From NCBI GenBank assembly GCA_963578605.1, contig CAUZEA010000027.1:1-56651 (forward strand): 56,651 bases of DNA, read 5' to 3'. The stretch comes from JAKVCB01 sp963578605 (lineage in GTDB: Bacteria; Planctomycetota; Planctomycetia; Pirellulales; Lacipirellulaceae). Shown in pieces: positions 36,076-45,093 of this stretch (the stretch's first letter is position 1; every line of letters starts with the position of its first letter). A model generated the notes under the pieces. That model had not been told where the DNA came from. It was given only the letters and a program-made list of their open reading frames with translations, and made no database searches. The position numbers were made by a program, and so were the translations under genes.

Positions 36076-36924
36076 CTACTTCATGGTAGAGTCGAAACGC
36101 GTCAGCGCCTCGACAGGCACCAAATCGTTGAGGCTGCCCGAGCGAAAGCCTTCCAGGTCAAGTGTGACGAACTTGAACCCAAGCTGTTTCAGTTCGTCTG
36201 CAAGCTGATGCCGGACCTCCCCAGCGGCCAGTTGAGCAATTGCTTCGGCAGGTACTTCAATGCGGGCCAGATCGCCAGCGTGGTATCGCACGCGCACGTT
36301 CCGCAGGCCCAACTTGCGGACGAGTTGCTCGGCGCGATCAACCATTTGGAGTCGCTCGGGCGTGACCTGCTCTCCATAGGCAATCCGGCTGGAGAGACAA
36401 GGTGAGGCGGGCTTGTCTGCGACTGGCAATTTCCAATTCTGGGCAAGTTGGCGGACCTGCTGTTTCTTGATGCCACATTCGGCCAGTGGGCTTCTGGCGT
36501 GATGTTCGCCTGCCGCCCGCATTCCGGGACGGTAATCGTGCTGGTCGTCGGCGTTGGCGCCATTGACGATCACCCGTACGTCAAGCCGTTGAAGTTGTGC
36601 TGCAAGTTGTGCGTAGAGTTCCGATTTGCAATGGTAGCAGCGATCGGTTGCGTTGGCCGCATAAGACGGGTTCGACATTTCGGCAGTTTTCAGCTCGATA
36701 TGCCGAATACCGATCAACGTGGCCAATTGGCGAGCTCCCTCTAATTCGCCGGTTGCCAGACTTGGGCTGACGCCGGTGACGGCTACGGCTCGCTTGCCCA
36801 GGGCCAGCTGGGCTGCCTTGGCGACGACCGCGCTGTCGACGCCTCCGGAAAACGCCACCGCACAGCTGTGGTAGCTGCGGATCGTGTCGAGTAATTGTTG
36901 ACGCTGGGTGGCAAGATCGGGCAT
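36076..36924 (-). CDS. larE: LarE, ATP-dependent sacrificial sulfur transferase
   Basis: 282 residues. Builds the nickel-pincer cofactor by activating its carboxylates with ATP and donating sulfur from its own cysteine. PP-loop SGGVDS at residues 26-31; RCYHCK at about 95-100; the sacrificial Cys in SPCLSSR falls at residue 176, the same number as in Lactobacillus LarE. Because one Cys donates its sulfur, that type is single-turnover. ATG 36924 is chosen over TTG 36927. It is not next to the LarA-like gene (23682-24959); UDG lies 75 bp downstream on the same strand. Confidence 0.93.
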   Translation of the reverse strand: MPDLATQRQQLLDTIRSYHSCAVAFSGGVDSAVVAKAAQLALGKRAVAVTGVSPSLATGELEGARQLATLIGIRHIELKTAEMSNPSYAANATDRCYHCKSELYAQLAAQLQRLDVRVIVNGANADDQHDYRPGMRAAGEHHARSPLAECGIKKQQVRQLAQNWKLPVADKPASPCLSSRIAYGEQVTPERLQMVDRAEQLVRKLGLRNVRVRYHAGDLARIEVPAEAIAQLAAGEVRHQLADELKQLGFKFVTLDLEGFRSGSLNDLVPVEALTRFDSTMK

Positions 36925-37004
36925 CAAATTGAACCACCAAATCGCGGACTGAGAATGCGAAACAGAACTCCCTTGATTGTAGAGACTTTTGCCCGTTTCG
37001 TCAT

Positions 37005-37034
37005 GCCCAAGCCCTGCCTGCCGAAGCCCTGCTT
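37005..37034. repeat. 15-bp imperfect tandem repeat upstream of larE
   Basis: GCCCAAGCCCTGCCT and GCCGAAGCCCTGCTT are adjacent (13 of 15 identical). They lie about 80 bp before the larE start, in the gap after the DUF4912 gene. Confidence 0.8.
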
Positions 37035-37049
37035 GGGGTGGTGTGAGTG

Positions 37050-38180
37050 TTACCGCCGAATGGGAGCCTTGCTCGGATCGCGGTGCATCGGTTCCATGAC
37101 CTTCGTGTTTCGCTCGATCGCGAGGATGATGGTTTGTTGCTCAGCTCCGTCAGGGGAGCTGGCTACCACCGGGATTACCTGCCGCCGGTCTGGAAGTGCT
37201 ATCCGTACCACAAACGTGCCGTTGGATCGCACCTGCACCGGCTCTCCTTTCACCGTCAGATGCACGTGCGGGTGGCTGGCACCATAAACCACCAGTTCGG
37301 CGTCAATCGCACATTGCAGATCGTCAGCCTGGAACAGCAGCCGTGCTGCTCCGTCGCCGTAGCGGGTTTCGAGGGGTGTTCCCATTGGGCGGTGGAGCCG
37401 CTCTTCCAGCACTTCTTGAAGATCAGCACTGGTGCCGTGGGGTGAGTAACCTCCGCTCATGGCATAAATGCGATCGGCATTCTCGGCAACATCTGTCCAG
37501 TTTTCGTCGATCATTTGGCGACTGCCTGGCGTCGGTGTCAACACGGTATTGCTTTTGGCCAAGGTGTAGAAAGATTCAGACCCAATCGAATAACCAATTT
37601 CCATCCGGTAACCGGTGGGAGGATCTTGAACGTCGATGTACCAGTTGTTCACGCCACCGTGGATTGAGATCTGCCGTTCGAACGTGCCGGCCCCTTCCTC
37701 GCCCACTCGGTAGAGTTGCAGTGCCGGTTGTGCTTGGTGCCACTTTTGTCCCAAAGCAGATCGTGAACGTTGGATACTTCGTTCCGAAAGTTCCCACCAG
37801 GCGTGAAGCCAGTAGGGGTCCCGTACGAGGACGACCAGGCGATCACGCGACACTCGACTGGGCCGCTCTTGCGGTCTTCCAGAAAGGTCTTTGAATTCCT
37901 GCAATTTAGCTTGCAATTGTTGCATCCTCTGGCGACTTTTGATCCGGGCAGCGTTTACGCGTGGGGACTCAAAGTCGTTGCCCTTGGTGTCGGAAGTTTG
38001 TTTGCCAGATTTGTTGCGATGGTGACCCGTCCCGCGAAGCCGCTTCTGAGCCCGCACCTTTTTGGCAATGGCGTGAATCAATTCTTCTTTGCGCATTGCG
38101 TGCCAGCCAGAGACCCCTTTGTGTTTTGCGATCTGGGAAAGTTCTCGGTAGTTGTACCCGCGGAGTTCACTGATCGTCAT
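37050..38180 (-). CDS. DUF4912 protein with Rho-N/SAP-like N-terminal domain
   Basis: 376 residues. Residues about 4-40 (LRGYNYRELSQIAKHKGVSG) match the Rho N-terminal/SAP-like helical fold that binds nucleic acid. A basic linker (KVRAQKRLRGTGHHRNKSGK) follows. The central DUF4912 domain contains RLVVLVRDPYWLHAWWEL and RQISIHGGVNNWYIDV. The C-terminal part (HPHVHLTVKGEPVQVRSNGT) is a beta-rich domain common in planctomycete members. Biochemical function is unknown. It lies upstream of larE on the same strand with a 125-bp gap. Confidence 0.8.
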   Translation of the reverse strand: MTISELRGYNYRELSQIAKHKGVSGWHAMRKEELIHAIAKKVRAQKRLRGTGHHRNKSGKQTSDTKGNDFESPRVNAARIKSRQRMQQLQAKLQEFKDLSGRPQERPSRVSRDRLVVLVRDPYWLHAWWELSERSIQRSRSALGQKWHQAQPALQLYRVGEEGAGTFERQISIHGGVNNWYIDVQDPPTGYRMEIGYSIGSESFYTLAKSNTVLTPTPGSRQMIDENWTDVAENADRIYAMSGGYSPHGTSADLQEVLEERLHRPMGTPLETRYGDGAARLLFQADDLQCAIDAELVVYGASHPHVHLTVKGEPVQVRSNGTFVVRIALPDRRQVIPVVASSPDGAEQQTIILAIERNTKVMEPMHRDPSKAPIRR

Positions 38181-38874
38181 GTTAGGTATATTTCCTGATT
38201 CATGCTTGGTTCAGTTGTCTGTTTGTTCAGGCGGTGGGGTGTGAGTCAAGGCTGCTTCATCCGTGGATTAGGTCTGGCCCAATCTCCAGACACGTAGCGG
38301 AGGTCGTGTATGGCGGTCGTCACGATGCCGCCCCCGGCACCCGTGCGAAACAGGTTCAAGCCCGTTCTGTTTTGCCGCAGACCCTCCCAGAAATTCAATC
38401 GAGTCGTGCAACCGAAACGTCATTGGCTGCAGGGAAAACTGGCCCAGCCGAATTATCTCTTCTTACGCGGGAGACTGGAGGGCTAACCCCCACAGTCGTA
38501 AATTCTAACAATTCCTAATTAATTCCTACTTTTACCCTAATTGAAAAAGTTGAAATATGCAATTCGTCCGGACGAGAAAAGTAGGCGCAATCAATGCAAG
38601 TCTATTGGAAATATATGGTTATGTTGTAATTTAGATTTCCAACAGCGGTTCGCGTAGCGACCAGGGGAGTTGCGGTTTCTGGTTCATTCTGTGGTTGTTC
38701 CAGGAGATGCCGATTGACCGGACGTGGCGCAAGTCGAGTGCCGGCCCAAGGTTGTTGGACTTTGTGAAAAAATGTACGAATTCTACGCTGAGGACGTTGA
38801 CCGAGAATCTGGGCTGAGATACATTGCCGGTCCCGTCGTGAGTAGCTGGCATGGGCTTGCTTACCCAGGAGTGC
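38181..38874. promoter_or_regulatory. Long AT-rich leader before the ATP synthase operon
   Basis: Nearly 700 bp between a minus-strand gene and the ATP operon. The part at about 38500-38640 is clearly richer in A/T than its surroundings and carries AATTCCTA repeated and the perfect palindrome TCGTCCGGACGA (38564-38575). The operon's promoter is probably here. A minus-strand frame at 38631-38876 (81 codons) has no recognisable motif and is not called. Confidence 0.45.
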
Positions 38875-39180
38875 ATGGAAAGTACCCGATTCGCCGCCTT
38901 GGTCGGTTATCGGCACTGCGGGCATAGCTGGTTACCGACCGTCGCCGCTCGGGGTGTCCCTGTGGGAAATGTCCCAGACGAACGTTCGCCCGTTGCGAAG
39001 GCCGCCGCCTGGGCGGCGCGAATCTTGACGGTTGCGCTCGAAATGGTCTTGCCGGGATTGTTCGGTAGCTGGGTTGACCAGAAATTGGGGACGGTCGCCC
39101 TGTTCATGCTGATTGGTCTGGGTTTAGGGTTTTTCGTGGCGACGCTTCACCTCAGGCAGATGATAAAAAAGATAGATTAA
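38875..39180 (+). CDS. AtpZ/AtpI-like F0F1-ATPase accessory protein
   Basis: About 101 residues. The C-terminal half has two helices in a GxxxG-rich hairpin: ALEMVLPGLFGSWVDQKLG, then LFMLIGLGLGFFVATLHL, ending in basic residues. This is the AtpZ/AtpQ-like subunit found first in ATP operons, linked to ion supply or assembly. The start is uncertain: ATG 38875 gives a longer unconserved N-terminus, while GTG 38962 begins just before PDERSPVAK. The conserved part lies after 38990 in either case. Confidence 0.7.
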   Translation: MESTRFAALVGYRHCGHSWLPTVAARGVPVGNVPDERSPVAKAAAWAARILTVALEMVLPGLFGSWVDQKLGTVALFMLIGLGLGFFVATLHLRQMIKKID

Positions 39181-39302
39181 GCGAAGTTGGGCCCAGGCGA
39201 ACCTGGGAACTGGACAAGACGAAAATAGTCAGTTTAGAGCTGTTGGAAGTGTCTGAGAAGAATCGCCAATTTTGGAGAAGTCGCCGGTTTTTTCGGAGTG
39301 CT

Positions 39303-39689
39303 ATGAAGTTGGCGTTGGCGATAGTTGCAGTTTCGGTTCTGGTGGGACCGTTGGCCTACATGGCCGAAGGTCGGCCTGGGGTGATGTGGGCGTTGGCAGC
39401 GGCCGCGCTTTGTCTGGGTTGCGGTTTCGCCGGAATTGCATTGAGGGAGTGGTTCAACGAGCAACACAACCCGCTGGCAGGTCTGTTGAGTAGCATGGCG
39501 GTCCGTTTTTTTCCGCCACTGGTTCTCTGTTTGCTGATCGCGATCAAACGGACCGGCGGCGACTATTTTGTTTTTATCTGTTCGTTATTGGTGTATTACT
39601 TGGTGGCGTTGGCTGTGGAGTCGTGGTTGGCAGTCCAGGACAGCCGAGATAAGCCAGTCGTCCCTGGAGATTGTTTAAGCGATGGCTAA
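39303..39689 (+). CDS. AtpI-like membrane protein of the ATP synthase operon
   Basis: About 128 residues with four hydrophobic segments, including FFPPLVLCLLIAIKRTGG. Position between the AtpZ-like gene and atpB, and the helix pattern, suggest the AtpI/AtpR role in c-ring assembly. ATG 39303 has CGGAG 5 nt upstream. A longer form from 39243-39249 would add a basic N-terminus (NRQFWRSRRFFRS). The stop overlaps the atpB start by 8 bp, so translation is coupled. Confidence 0.65.
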   Translation: MKLALAIVAVSVLVGPLAYMAEGRPGVMWALAAAALCLGCGFAGIALREWFNEQHNPLAGLLSSMAVRFFPPLVLCLLIAIKRTGGDYFVFICSLLVYYLVALAVESWLAVQDSRDKPVVPGDCLSDG

Positions 39690-40587
39690 GGATCATCTGG
39701 CCCCGTCTGAAATATTTGGGCATGTGGAAGATGCAACGTATTTCCACGTGCCGCGTGCTTTCGTGCCCAAGGATTGGCATGGGCACATTGCGATTCCACA
39801 GCCGTTTAAACTGAATACACCACTTATTTCGGTCGATACAGGAGACCCGTTGATCGACAATAACATCATGCCGCTAGACTTCAAAATCACAAAATTCATG
39901 ATTCTGGAAGTTCTGACGGCCGTGATTATTGCGGTCTGTTTTATCGCGCTCGCCAGGCATTTGCGGGGTGGGAATCACCCCCGCGGGCGGCTGTGGAACA
40001 CGCTTGAGGTGATGCTGCTTTTTCTTCGTGATCAAGTTGCCCGCCCCTGCATTGGCAAGCACGATGCCGACAGGTTCATGCCGTTCTTATGGACAACGTT
40101 CTTTTTTGTGCTGGGCTGCAATTTGTTTGGCATGATCCCTTGGATGGGCTCGCCAACTGCCGCGTTGGCCACAACCAGCATGTTGGCACTGATCACTTTT
40201 GGGGTGGTCGTCGGCGGGGGGATGGCGAAATTAGGGTTTGCCGGCTTTTGGAAAGCCCAGGTTCCCTCGATGGATCTCCCCCTGGGGCTTGCCATTGTGT
40301 TAGTTCCGATGATTTTTCTTATCGAGGTTATGGGACTTTTGATTAAGCACGCAGTACTGGCCATTCGTCTGTTGGCGAACATGATGGCCGGACACGTCGT
40401 GTTGGCAGTCGTGGTTGGGTTTATTGGGGCAAGTTATGGGTTTGCGGCTTGGTGGGGGGTGATGCCCCTGAGCGTGGTAGGAGCCACGGCATTGAGCCTC
40501 CTGGAATTGTTTGTAGCATTCTTGCAGGCATACATATTCACGTTTCTTTCGGCTTTGTTTATTGGTATGGCAGTGCACCCGCACTAA
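39682..40587 (+). CDS. atpB: ATP synthase F0 subunit a
   Basis: 301 residues, integral membrane proton-channel subunit. The essential Arg lies in LAIRLLANMMAGHV, and the last helix pair has LLELFVAFLQAYIFTFLSAL. N-terminal extension (VEDATYFHVPRAF) resembles the planctomycete/Bacteroidetes type. It overlaps the preceding gene and is followed by atpE after 63 bp. Confidence 0.95.
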   Translation: MAKDHLAPSEIFGHVEDATYFHVPRAFVPKDWHGHIAIPQPFKLNTPLISVDTGDPLIDNNIMPLDFKITKFMILEVLTAVIIAVCFIALARHLRGGNHPRGRLWNTLEVMLLFLRDQVARPCIGKHDADRFMPFLWTTFFFVLGCNLFGMIPWMGSPTAALATTSMLALITFGVVVGGGMAKLGFAGFWKAQVPSMDLPLGLAIVLVPMIFLIEVMGLLIKHAVLAIRLLANMMAGHVVLAVVVGFIGASYGFAAWWGVMPLSVVGATALSLLELFVAFLQAYIFTFLSALFIGMAVHPH

Positions 40588-40650
40588 CCTGTGATACGAG
40601 GTTCGCTGCTTGCGTTTATGCGTTTTTTGCTCAGGAAGGAGTAAAGTTCT

Positions 40651-40977
40651 GTGTTGAAGCTATTTCAAATTCTGATGGTAAGTTGGGTTGTTTTGGCGAT
40701 TGCTTCACCGGCGTTGGCTCAAGGTGCCGCTGACTCGGATGCCACTTCATCAGACGGTTCAGGTTTGAAGGGCCTCGGTGCCGCCGTGGGGGCCGGACTG
40801 GCAATCGTGGGTGCCGGTTTTGGGATTGGCCGAATTGGTGGTCAGGCGGTTGAGGGGATATCCCGGCAGCCTGAGGCGACCGGTAATATCCAAACGGCAA
40901 TGATCATTTCTGCGGCTCTGATCGAAGGTGCCACGTTTTTTGCCTTGGTCATTTGTTTTATGCTTTCCACCCAATAA
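40651..40977 (+). CDS. atpE: ATP synthase F0 subunit c
   Basis: 108 residues, longer than the usual 70-90 because of an N-terminal segment with signal-peptide features (ILMVSWVVLAIASPALAQG) and an acidic stretch. The hairpin follows: GAAVGAGLAIVGAGFGIGRI, polar loop SRQPEA and the ion-binding Glu92 in ALIEGATFFALV. Gly rather than Ser/Thr follows Glu92, so proton rather than sodium coupling is likely. GTG 40651 has GGAG about 9 nt upstream. Confidence 0.93.
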   Translation: MLKLFQILMVSWVVLAIASPALAQGAADSDATSSDGSGLKGLGAAVGAGLAIVGAGFGIGRIGGQAVEGISRQPEATGNIQTAMIISAALIEGATFFALVICFMLSTQ

Positions 40978-41000
40978 TCGCCCACCAGGAAATGTGAACG

Positions 41001-41714
41001 ATGAAGGCGACTCGTCATTGCGTCTGTAGATCACTGGCGTCACCAATTTTTGTGCTGGTCGTATCTGGCTGGTTGGTTGCCGGCCCTGGCTGGTTGGCGG
41101 TCGGCAAAGCTGCCGACCAGCGCGAATCGGAACCTGCCGGGTCTGGTGATACGCACGCAGCGTCTGCAGACCCGCCCGAGCATGGCGAGGAGCAGGCCAG
41201 CAGCGGCCCAAATCCGCTGGCTTTCGACATTGATTTAGCCATCTGGACGGGAATCGTCTTTGTCGTCTTGTTGCTGGTGCTTCGCAAGTTTGCCTGGCCG
41301 GCAATCACGACCGCGTTGGACGAGCGCGAAAAGAAAATTTCCGACAATATTGCCGAGGCGAGTGCCAAGCATGAACAGGCCAAGCAATTGCTCTTGGCCC
41401 ACGAGGCGCAACTCGCGGGTGCTGCCGATCAAGTACGGGAACTCTTGGAAGAGGCGCGTCGCGACGCTGAGCATACGAAAGGCCAGATCATTATCGAAGC
41501 GAAGAAGTCTGCCGAGCAAGAATCTCAGCGTGCCCTACGCGAACTTGAGTTGGCCAAGGAAGCTGCCCTCCATGAATTGGCGCAAAAGAGCGCCGATGCT
41601 GCGATTGAACTTGCCGGTAAGGTAGTCCGAGAGCAGGTAACTCCCGATCGTCAGGCCGAATTGGTCCGCGAGGCGCTGAGCAAACTGACTGCAGCCGAGC
41701 CCAGTCACAATTGA
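41001..41714 (+). CDS. atpF: ATP synthase F0 subunit b
   Basis: 237 residues; peripheral stalk. An N-terminal signal-like segment (residues 1-35) with an in-frame repeat GWLVAGPGWLAVG precedes an acidic linker. The membrane helix is LAIWTGIVFVVLLLVLRKF, followed by a long coiled coil (EREKKISDNIAEASAKHEQA onwards) that reaches delta. The presence of a cleavable-looking leader is unusual outside planctomycetes and relatives. ATG 41001, AGGAAA upstream. Confidence 0.93.
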   Translation: MKATRHCVCRSLASPIFVLVVSGWLVAGPGWLAVGKAADQRESEPAGSGDTHAASADPPEHGEEQASSGPNPLAFDIDLAIWTGIVFVVLLLVLRKFAWPAITTALDEREKKISDNIAEASAKHEQAKQLLLAHEAQLAGAADQVRELLEEARRDAEHTKGQIIIEAKKSAEQESQRALRELELAKEAALHELAQKSADAAIELAGKVVREQVTPDRQAELVREALSKLTAAEPSHN

Positions 41715-41761
41715 GGGCAACCGATAAGTCGTCTTGGAACCCGATGGTCGGGCGTAACGTT

Positions 41762-41797
41762 TGACACGAATGCCATGCCTGACACGAATGCCATGTC
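41762..41797. repeat. 18-bp tandem duplication covering the atpH start
   Basis: TGACACGAATGCCATGCC (41762-41779) and TGACACGAATGCCATGTC (41780-41797) differ at one base. Each copy carries an ATG, so atpH has two in-frame starts (41775 and 41793) 18 bp apart. Confidence 0.95.
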
Positions 41798-42437
41798 CCA
41801 AACAAACGATTCAACTGCCCCTCGAGATACGGTGATGGATGTCGTCGAGGAACAGATTGCGCAGGTTTATGCGCAAGCTTTCCTTGGCGTTGCTAACCAG
41901 AGCGGCGATGCCGCGGGGTTGGTCGAGCAGTTGGTTTCGCTGGTTCACGACGTGCTGGACCGGTTTCCTGAACTCGAGCAGGCACTCGCATCGCTGCTGG
42001 TGGGGCATGTGGAAAAGGAAAAATTGCTCGACCGCGTGTTCAGCAACAAGGCGGCGCCGCAGGTTTTGAATTTTCTCAAGGTCCTTTCGGCTCACGGGAG
42101 GCTTGAGATTCTTCGGACGGTGGTGCGGTCGGTGCAAAGTCAGTACAGCAAACAGGTTGGTAAAGTCGAGGTCGACTTGCAGATCGCCAATGATATAGGT
42201 GACGCACTTATCAGCGAATTTGTCCAGGTGCTCCGCGATTCGATCGGGGCTGAGCCAGAGTTGAGAATTCGGATTGATCCGTCATTGATCGCCGGATTTG
42301 TCGTCAAAGTGGGTGACACCGTATACGACGGATCAATTAAAACCCGCTTTGAATATGCCCGCAAAGCCATGGTGGCTCGAGCGGTTGAAGGTATCGAAAC
42401 GCACCCGGAGTCGTTTTTTAATGGAGAATCGCGATGA
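41775..42437 (+). CDS. atpH: ATP synthase F1 subunit delta
   Basis: 220 residues from ATG 41775, or 214 from ATG 41793. Links the b stalk to the top of F1. The N-terminal helical domain has QIAQVYAQAFLGVA, and the C-terminal domain RIDPSLIAGFVVKVGDTVYD followed by a short helix. The N-terminus is longer than the standard by about 20 residues. The stop overlaps atpA's start (ATGA). Confidence 0.93.
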   Translation: MPDTNAMSQTNDSTAPRDTVMDVVEEQIAQVYAQAFLGVANQSGDAAGLVEQLVSLVHDVLDRFPELEQALASLLVGHVEKEKLLDRVFSNKAAPQVLNFLKVLSAHGRLEILRTVVRSVQSQYSKQVGKVEVDLQIANDIGDALISEFVQVLRDSIGAEPELRIRIDPSLIAGFVVKVGDTVYDGSIKTRFEYARKAMVARAVEGIETHPESFFNGESR

Positions 42438-43996
42438 AGTTCAATAGCGACGAAATCGCATCGGTTATTCAGCAAGAAATTGCACAATACGAATCCCAAA
42501 TCGATGTCCGTGAAGTGGGACGCGTGCTGGAAGTTGGTGATGGAATTGCCCGCGTTTACGGGTTGTCAGGTGTGATGGCCAACGAAATGGTCGAGTTCCC
42601 CGACGGCACCATCGGGCTTGCTTTCAACCTCGAAGAGAATTCGGTGGGGATCATTATTCTGGGGGACTACGTCGAAATTACCGAAGGTGACGAAGTCCGC
42701 AGTACCGGTCGATTACTCAGTGTGCCGGTTGGGGACGAGTTGCTCGGACGTGTTGTCGATCCGCTGGGCAATCCGCTGGATGGCAAAGGTCCCATTGTGA
42801 CCAGCCAGCGTCGTCCGATGGAAGTCATTGCGACCGGAGTGGCCGAACGACAGCCAGTTTGTGAACCGCTCCAGACTGGAATTAAAGCCGTCGATTCGAT
42901 GACACCCATTGGTCGTGGGCAGCGGGAACTCATCATTGGTGACCGCAAAACGGGAAAAACGGCTATCGCCATTGATGCGATTATCAATCAGCGCGATTCC
43001 GACGTGAAATGTTTCTATGTCGCCGTCGGCCAAAAAGACTCCACAGTGGCTGGCGTTGTGGAAAAACTCCGTGAAGTCGGCGCGATGGATTACACCACGG
43101 TCATCGTTTCGGGTGCGAGTGATCCCGCTCCCCTGCAGTACGTGGCTGCCTACGCTGGTACTGCCATGGCAGAACACTACATGTTCAACAGCAATCACGC
43201 CCTGATCGTCTACGACGATCTCAGTAAACAGGCTGTCGCTTATCGTCAACTTTCGCTCTTGATGAGGCGCCCGCCGGGACGCGAGGCGTTTCCCGGTGAT
43301 GTCTTCTATTGCCATAGCCGTTTGCTGGAGCGGTCGGCCAAACTCTCCGACGATCTGGGAGGCGGATCGCTCACCGCGCTGCCGATCATCGAGACGCTGG
43401 AAGGAGAGGTCTCGGCCTATATTCCAACCAATGTGATCTCGATTACCGACGGGCAGATCTACCTCCAGCCCGACTTGTTCTTCGCCGGCGTCAAGCCTGC
43501 GATGAATGCTGGGATTTCGGTCTCACGGGTCGGTGGTGCCGCTCAGATCAAGGCCATGAAGAAAGTTGCCGGCGGTTTGAGGCTCGACCTGGCAGCCTTC
43601 CGTGAATTAGAGGCCTTCGCCCAACTCGGAACCGACCTCGATGCAGCCACGCAGGCTCGCCTGGACCGTGGATATCGCATGGTCGAAGTCCTCAAGCAGG
43701 GGCAATACGTCCCCATGCAGGTCGTTGACCAGGTGTTGATTATCTATGCCGCTAGTGGCGGGCACCTGGACCAGGTTCCCATCCCCGAAGTGAAAGCCTG
43801 GGAGGAGAAATTTCTCACCTTCATGCGAGATCAGAAGCCGGAAGTGCGGGATGCCGTCCACAAAAAGCAAGACCTGGATGACGAACTCGCGGCGCAGATC
43901 GATGCATCCATCGCTGAATTTAAAACGCAATACGAAGGCGCCAGCCCGACGCAACCTGTAAAAACAGATGCGGCAGCAGAGCCCGCCCTCGTGTGA
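42434..43996 (+). CDS. atpA: ATP synthase F1 subunit alpha
   Basis: 520 residues. Non-catalytic nucleotide site GDRKTGKTAIA, beta-barrel domain start DVREVGRVLEVGDGIARVYG, and arginine-finger region VGGAAQIKAMK. A 20-residue Ala/Pro/Thr tail (ASPTQPVKTDAAAEPALV) extends beyond the usual end. Translationally coupled to atpH by a 4-bp overlap. Confidence 0.98.
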   Translation: MKFNSDEIASVIQQEIAQYESQIDVREVGRVLEVGDGIARVYGLSGVMANEMVEFPDGTIGLAFNLEENSVGIIILGDYVEITEGDEVRSTGRLLSVPVGDELLGRVVDPLGNPLDGKGPIVTSQRRPMEVIATGVAERQPVCEPLQTGIKAVDSMTPIGRGQRELIIGDRKTGKTAIAIDAIINQRDSDVKCFYVAVGQKDSTVAGVVEKLREVGAMDYTTVIVSGASDPAPLQYVAAYAGTAMAEHYMFNSNHALIVYDDLSKQAVAYRQLSLLMRRPPGREAFPGDVFYCHSRLLERSAKLSDDLGGGSLTALPIIETLEGEVSAYIPTNVISITDGQIYLQPDLFFAGVKPAMNAGISVSRVGGAAQIKAMKKVAGGLRLDLAAFRELEAFAQLGTDLDAATQARLDRGYRMVEVLKQGQYVPMQVVDQVLIIYAASGGHLDQVPIPEVKAWEEKFLTFMRDQKPEVRDAVHKKQDLDDELAAQIDASIAEFKTQYEGASPTQPVKTDAAAEPALV

Positions 43997-44072
43997 AACA
44001 GACTTGTCATGTTCTGCCAGCCGCCGCATGCAGGTTTTCGACCACTGAACACTCACCGCCAAACCTTTTCCC

Positions 44073-44963
44073 ATGCCAAATCCCCGCGAACTCGATAACC
44101 GGCGCAAGTCGATCCGCAATATTCGCAAGATTACGCGAACCATGGAGTTGATCGCCACGGCCCGCTTTAAAAAAGCGATGGATCGTGCCTCGGCTGCGAC
44201 TGAATATACCAACCGAATCACACGACTGGTTGCGGATTTGACCCACGGAGGGCTTGAGGTCAACCATCCGCTCCTGGAACCACGCGATTCAACCCAGTCG
44301 GCTGGGTTGCTCGTACTCACCGCCAACCGGGGACTCTGCGGCGGATTTAATGGCAACCTGATTCGGTCTGGCGTTCGCCAGTGGGAGCAACTGACCACGT
44401 CGGTCTCCAACTGCGAGCTGGAGGTCTCCGGGAAGCGGGGGATATCGGGGTTCAAGTTTCGTGGCTTCCCACCCGAGCGCACCTATACCAACTTTGAAGA
44501 CAATCCCACCTTTGACGAAGTCGATGAAGTTGCAAGTCGCTATCTTGATGACTACGTCACCGGCAAACTGGATCGGCTCGATGTGGTCTATATGAAGTTC
44601 GAAAGCATTGCGCGGCAGAATGTGTCGGTCGAAACGTTGTTGCCGCTTGGTGCTCTGGCCACAGATGAGCAAGCCCAAGATGTTGAAGCCACAGGTAAGA
44701 TACAGTCACTCTATGAATTTGTTCCCTCGGCCGAGAGTATTCTCGAAGAAATGGTACCAACAAGCTTTAAAGTCAAACTGTTCAAGTGTTTTCTCGACTC
44801 GGCAGTCAGCGAGCAGATTGCCCGGATGGTGGCGATGAAATCTGCCACCGAAAACGCCGATGATTTGATCAAACGACTCAGTATGCAATATAACCGTGCC
44901 CGACAAAGCCGAATTACATCCGAATTGATGGACGTCATCGGAGGTGTTGAAGCGCTGAGCTAG
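44073..44963 (+). CDS. atpG: ATP synthase F1 subunit gamma
   Basis: 296 residues; the rotating central shaft. N-terminal helix LDNRRKSIRNIRKITRTMEL and C-terminal helix MQYNRARQSRITSELMDVIG form the coiled coil; the middle Rossmann-like domain contains LLVLTANRGLCGGFN. No clear ribosome binding site ahead of ATG 44073; it follows atpA by 76 bp. Confidence 0.96.
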   Translation: MPNPRELDNRRKSIRNIRKITRTMELIATARFKKAMDRASAATEYTNRITRLVADLTHGGLEVNHPLLEPRDSTQSAGLLVLTANRGLCGGFNGNLIRSGVRQWEQLTTSVSNCELEVSGKRGISGFKFRGFPPERTYTNFEDNPTFDEVDEVASRYLDDYVTGKLDRLDVVYMKFESIARQNVSVETLLPLGALATDEQAQDVEATGKIQSLYEFVPSAESILEEMVPTSFKVKLFKCFLDSAVSEQIARMVAMKSATENADDLIKRLSMQYNRARQSRITSELMDVIGGVEALS

Positions 44964-45093
44964 GTGTTGACCATCCACGGCGGGGCGCTGGTAATGAAAC
45001 GGTCCAGGGTCAACAGCGAACAGCACCCCGCATTCGCCAAACAGCAACGATCGAACGTGATCGGACCAAAGATTTGAAAGCAAGGACAAACTT

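Noticed and set aside
40651..40977. Sodium-coupled c subunit
   Set aside because: The ion-binding Glu is followed by Gly-Ala, not the Ser/Thr set used for sodium coordination; proton coupling is more likely.
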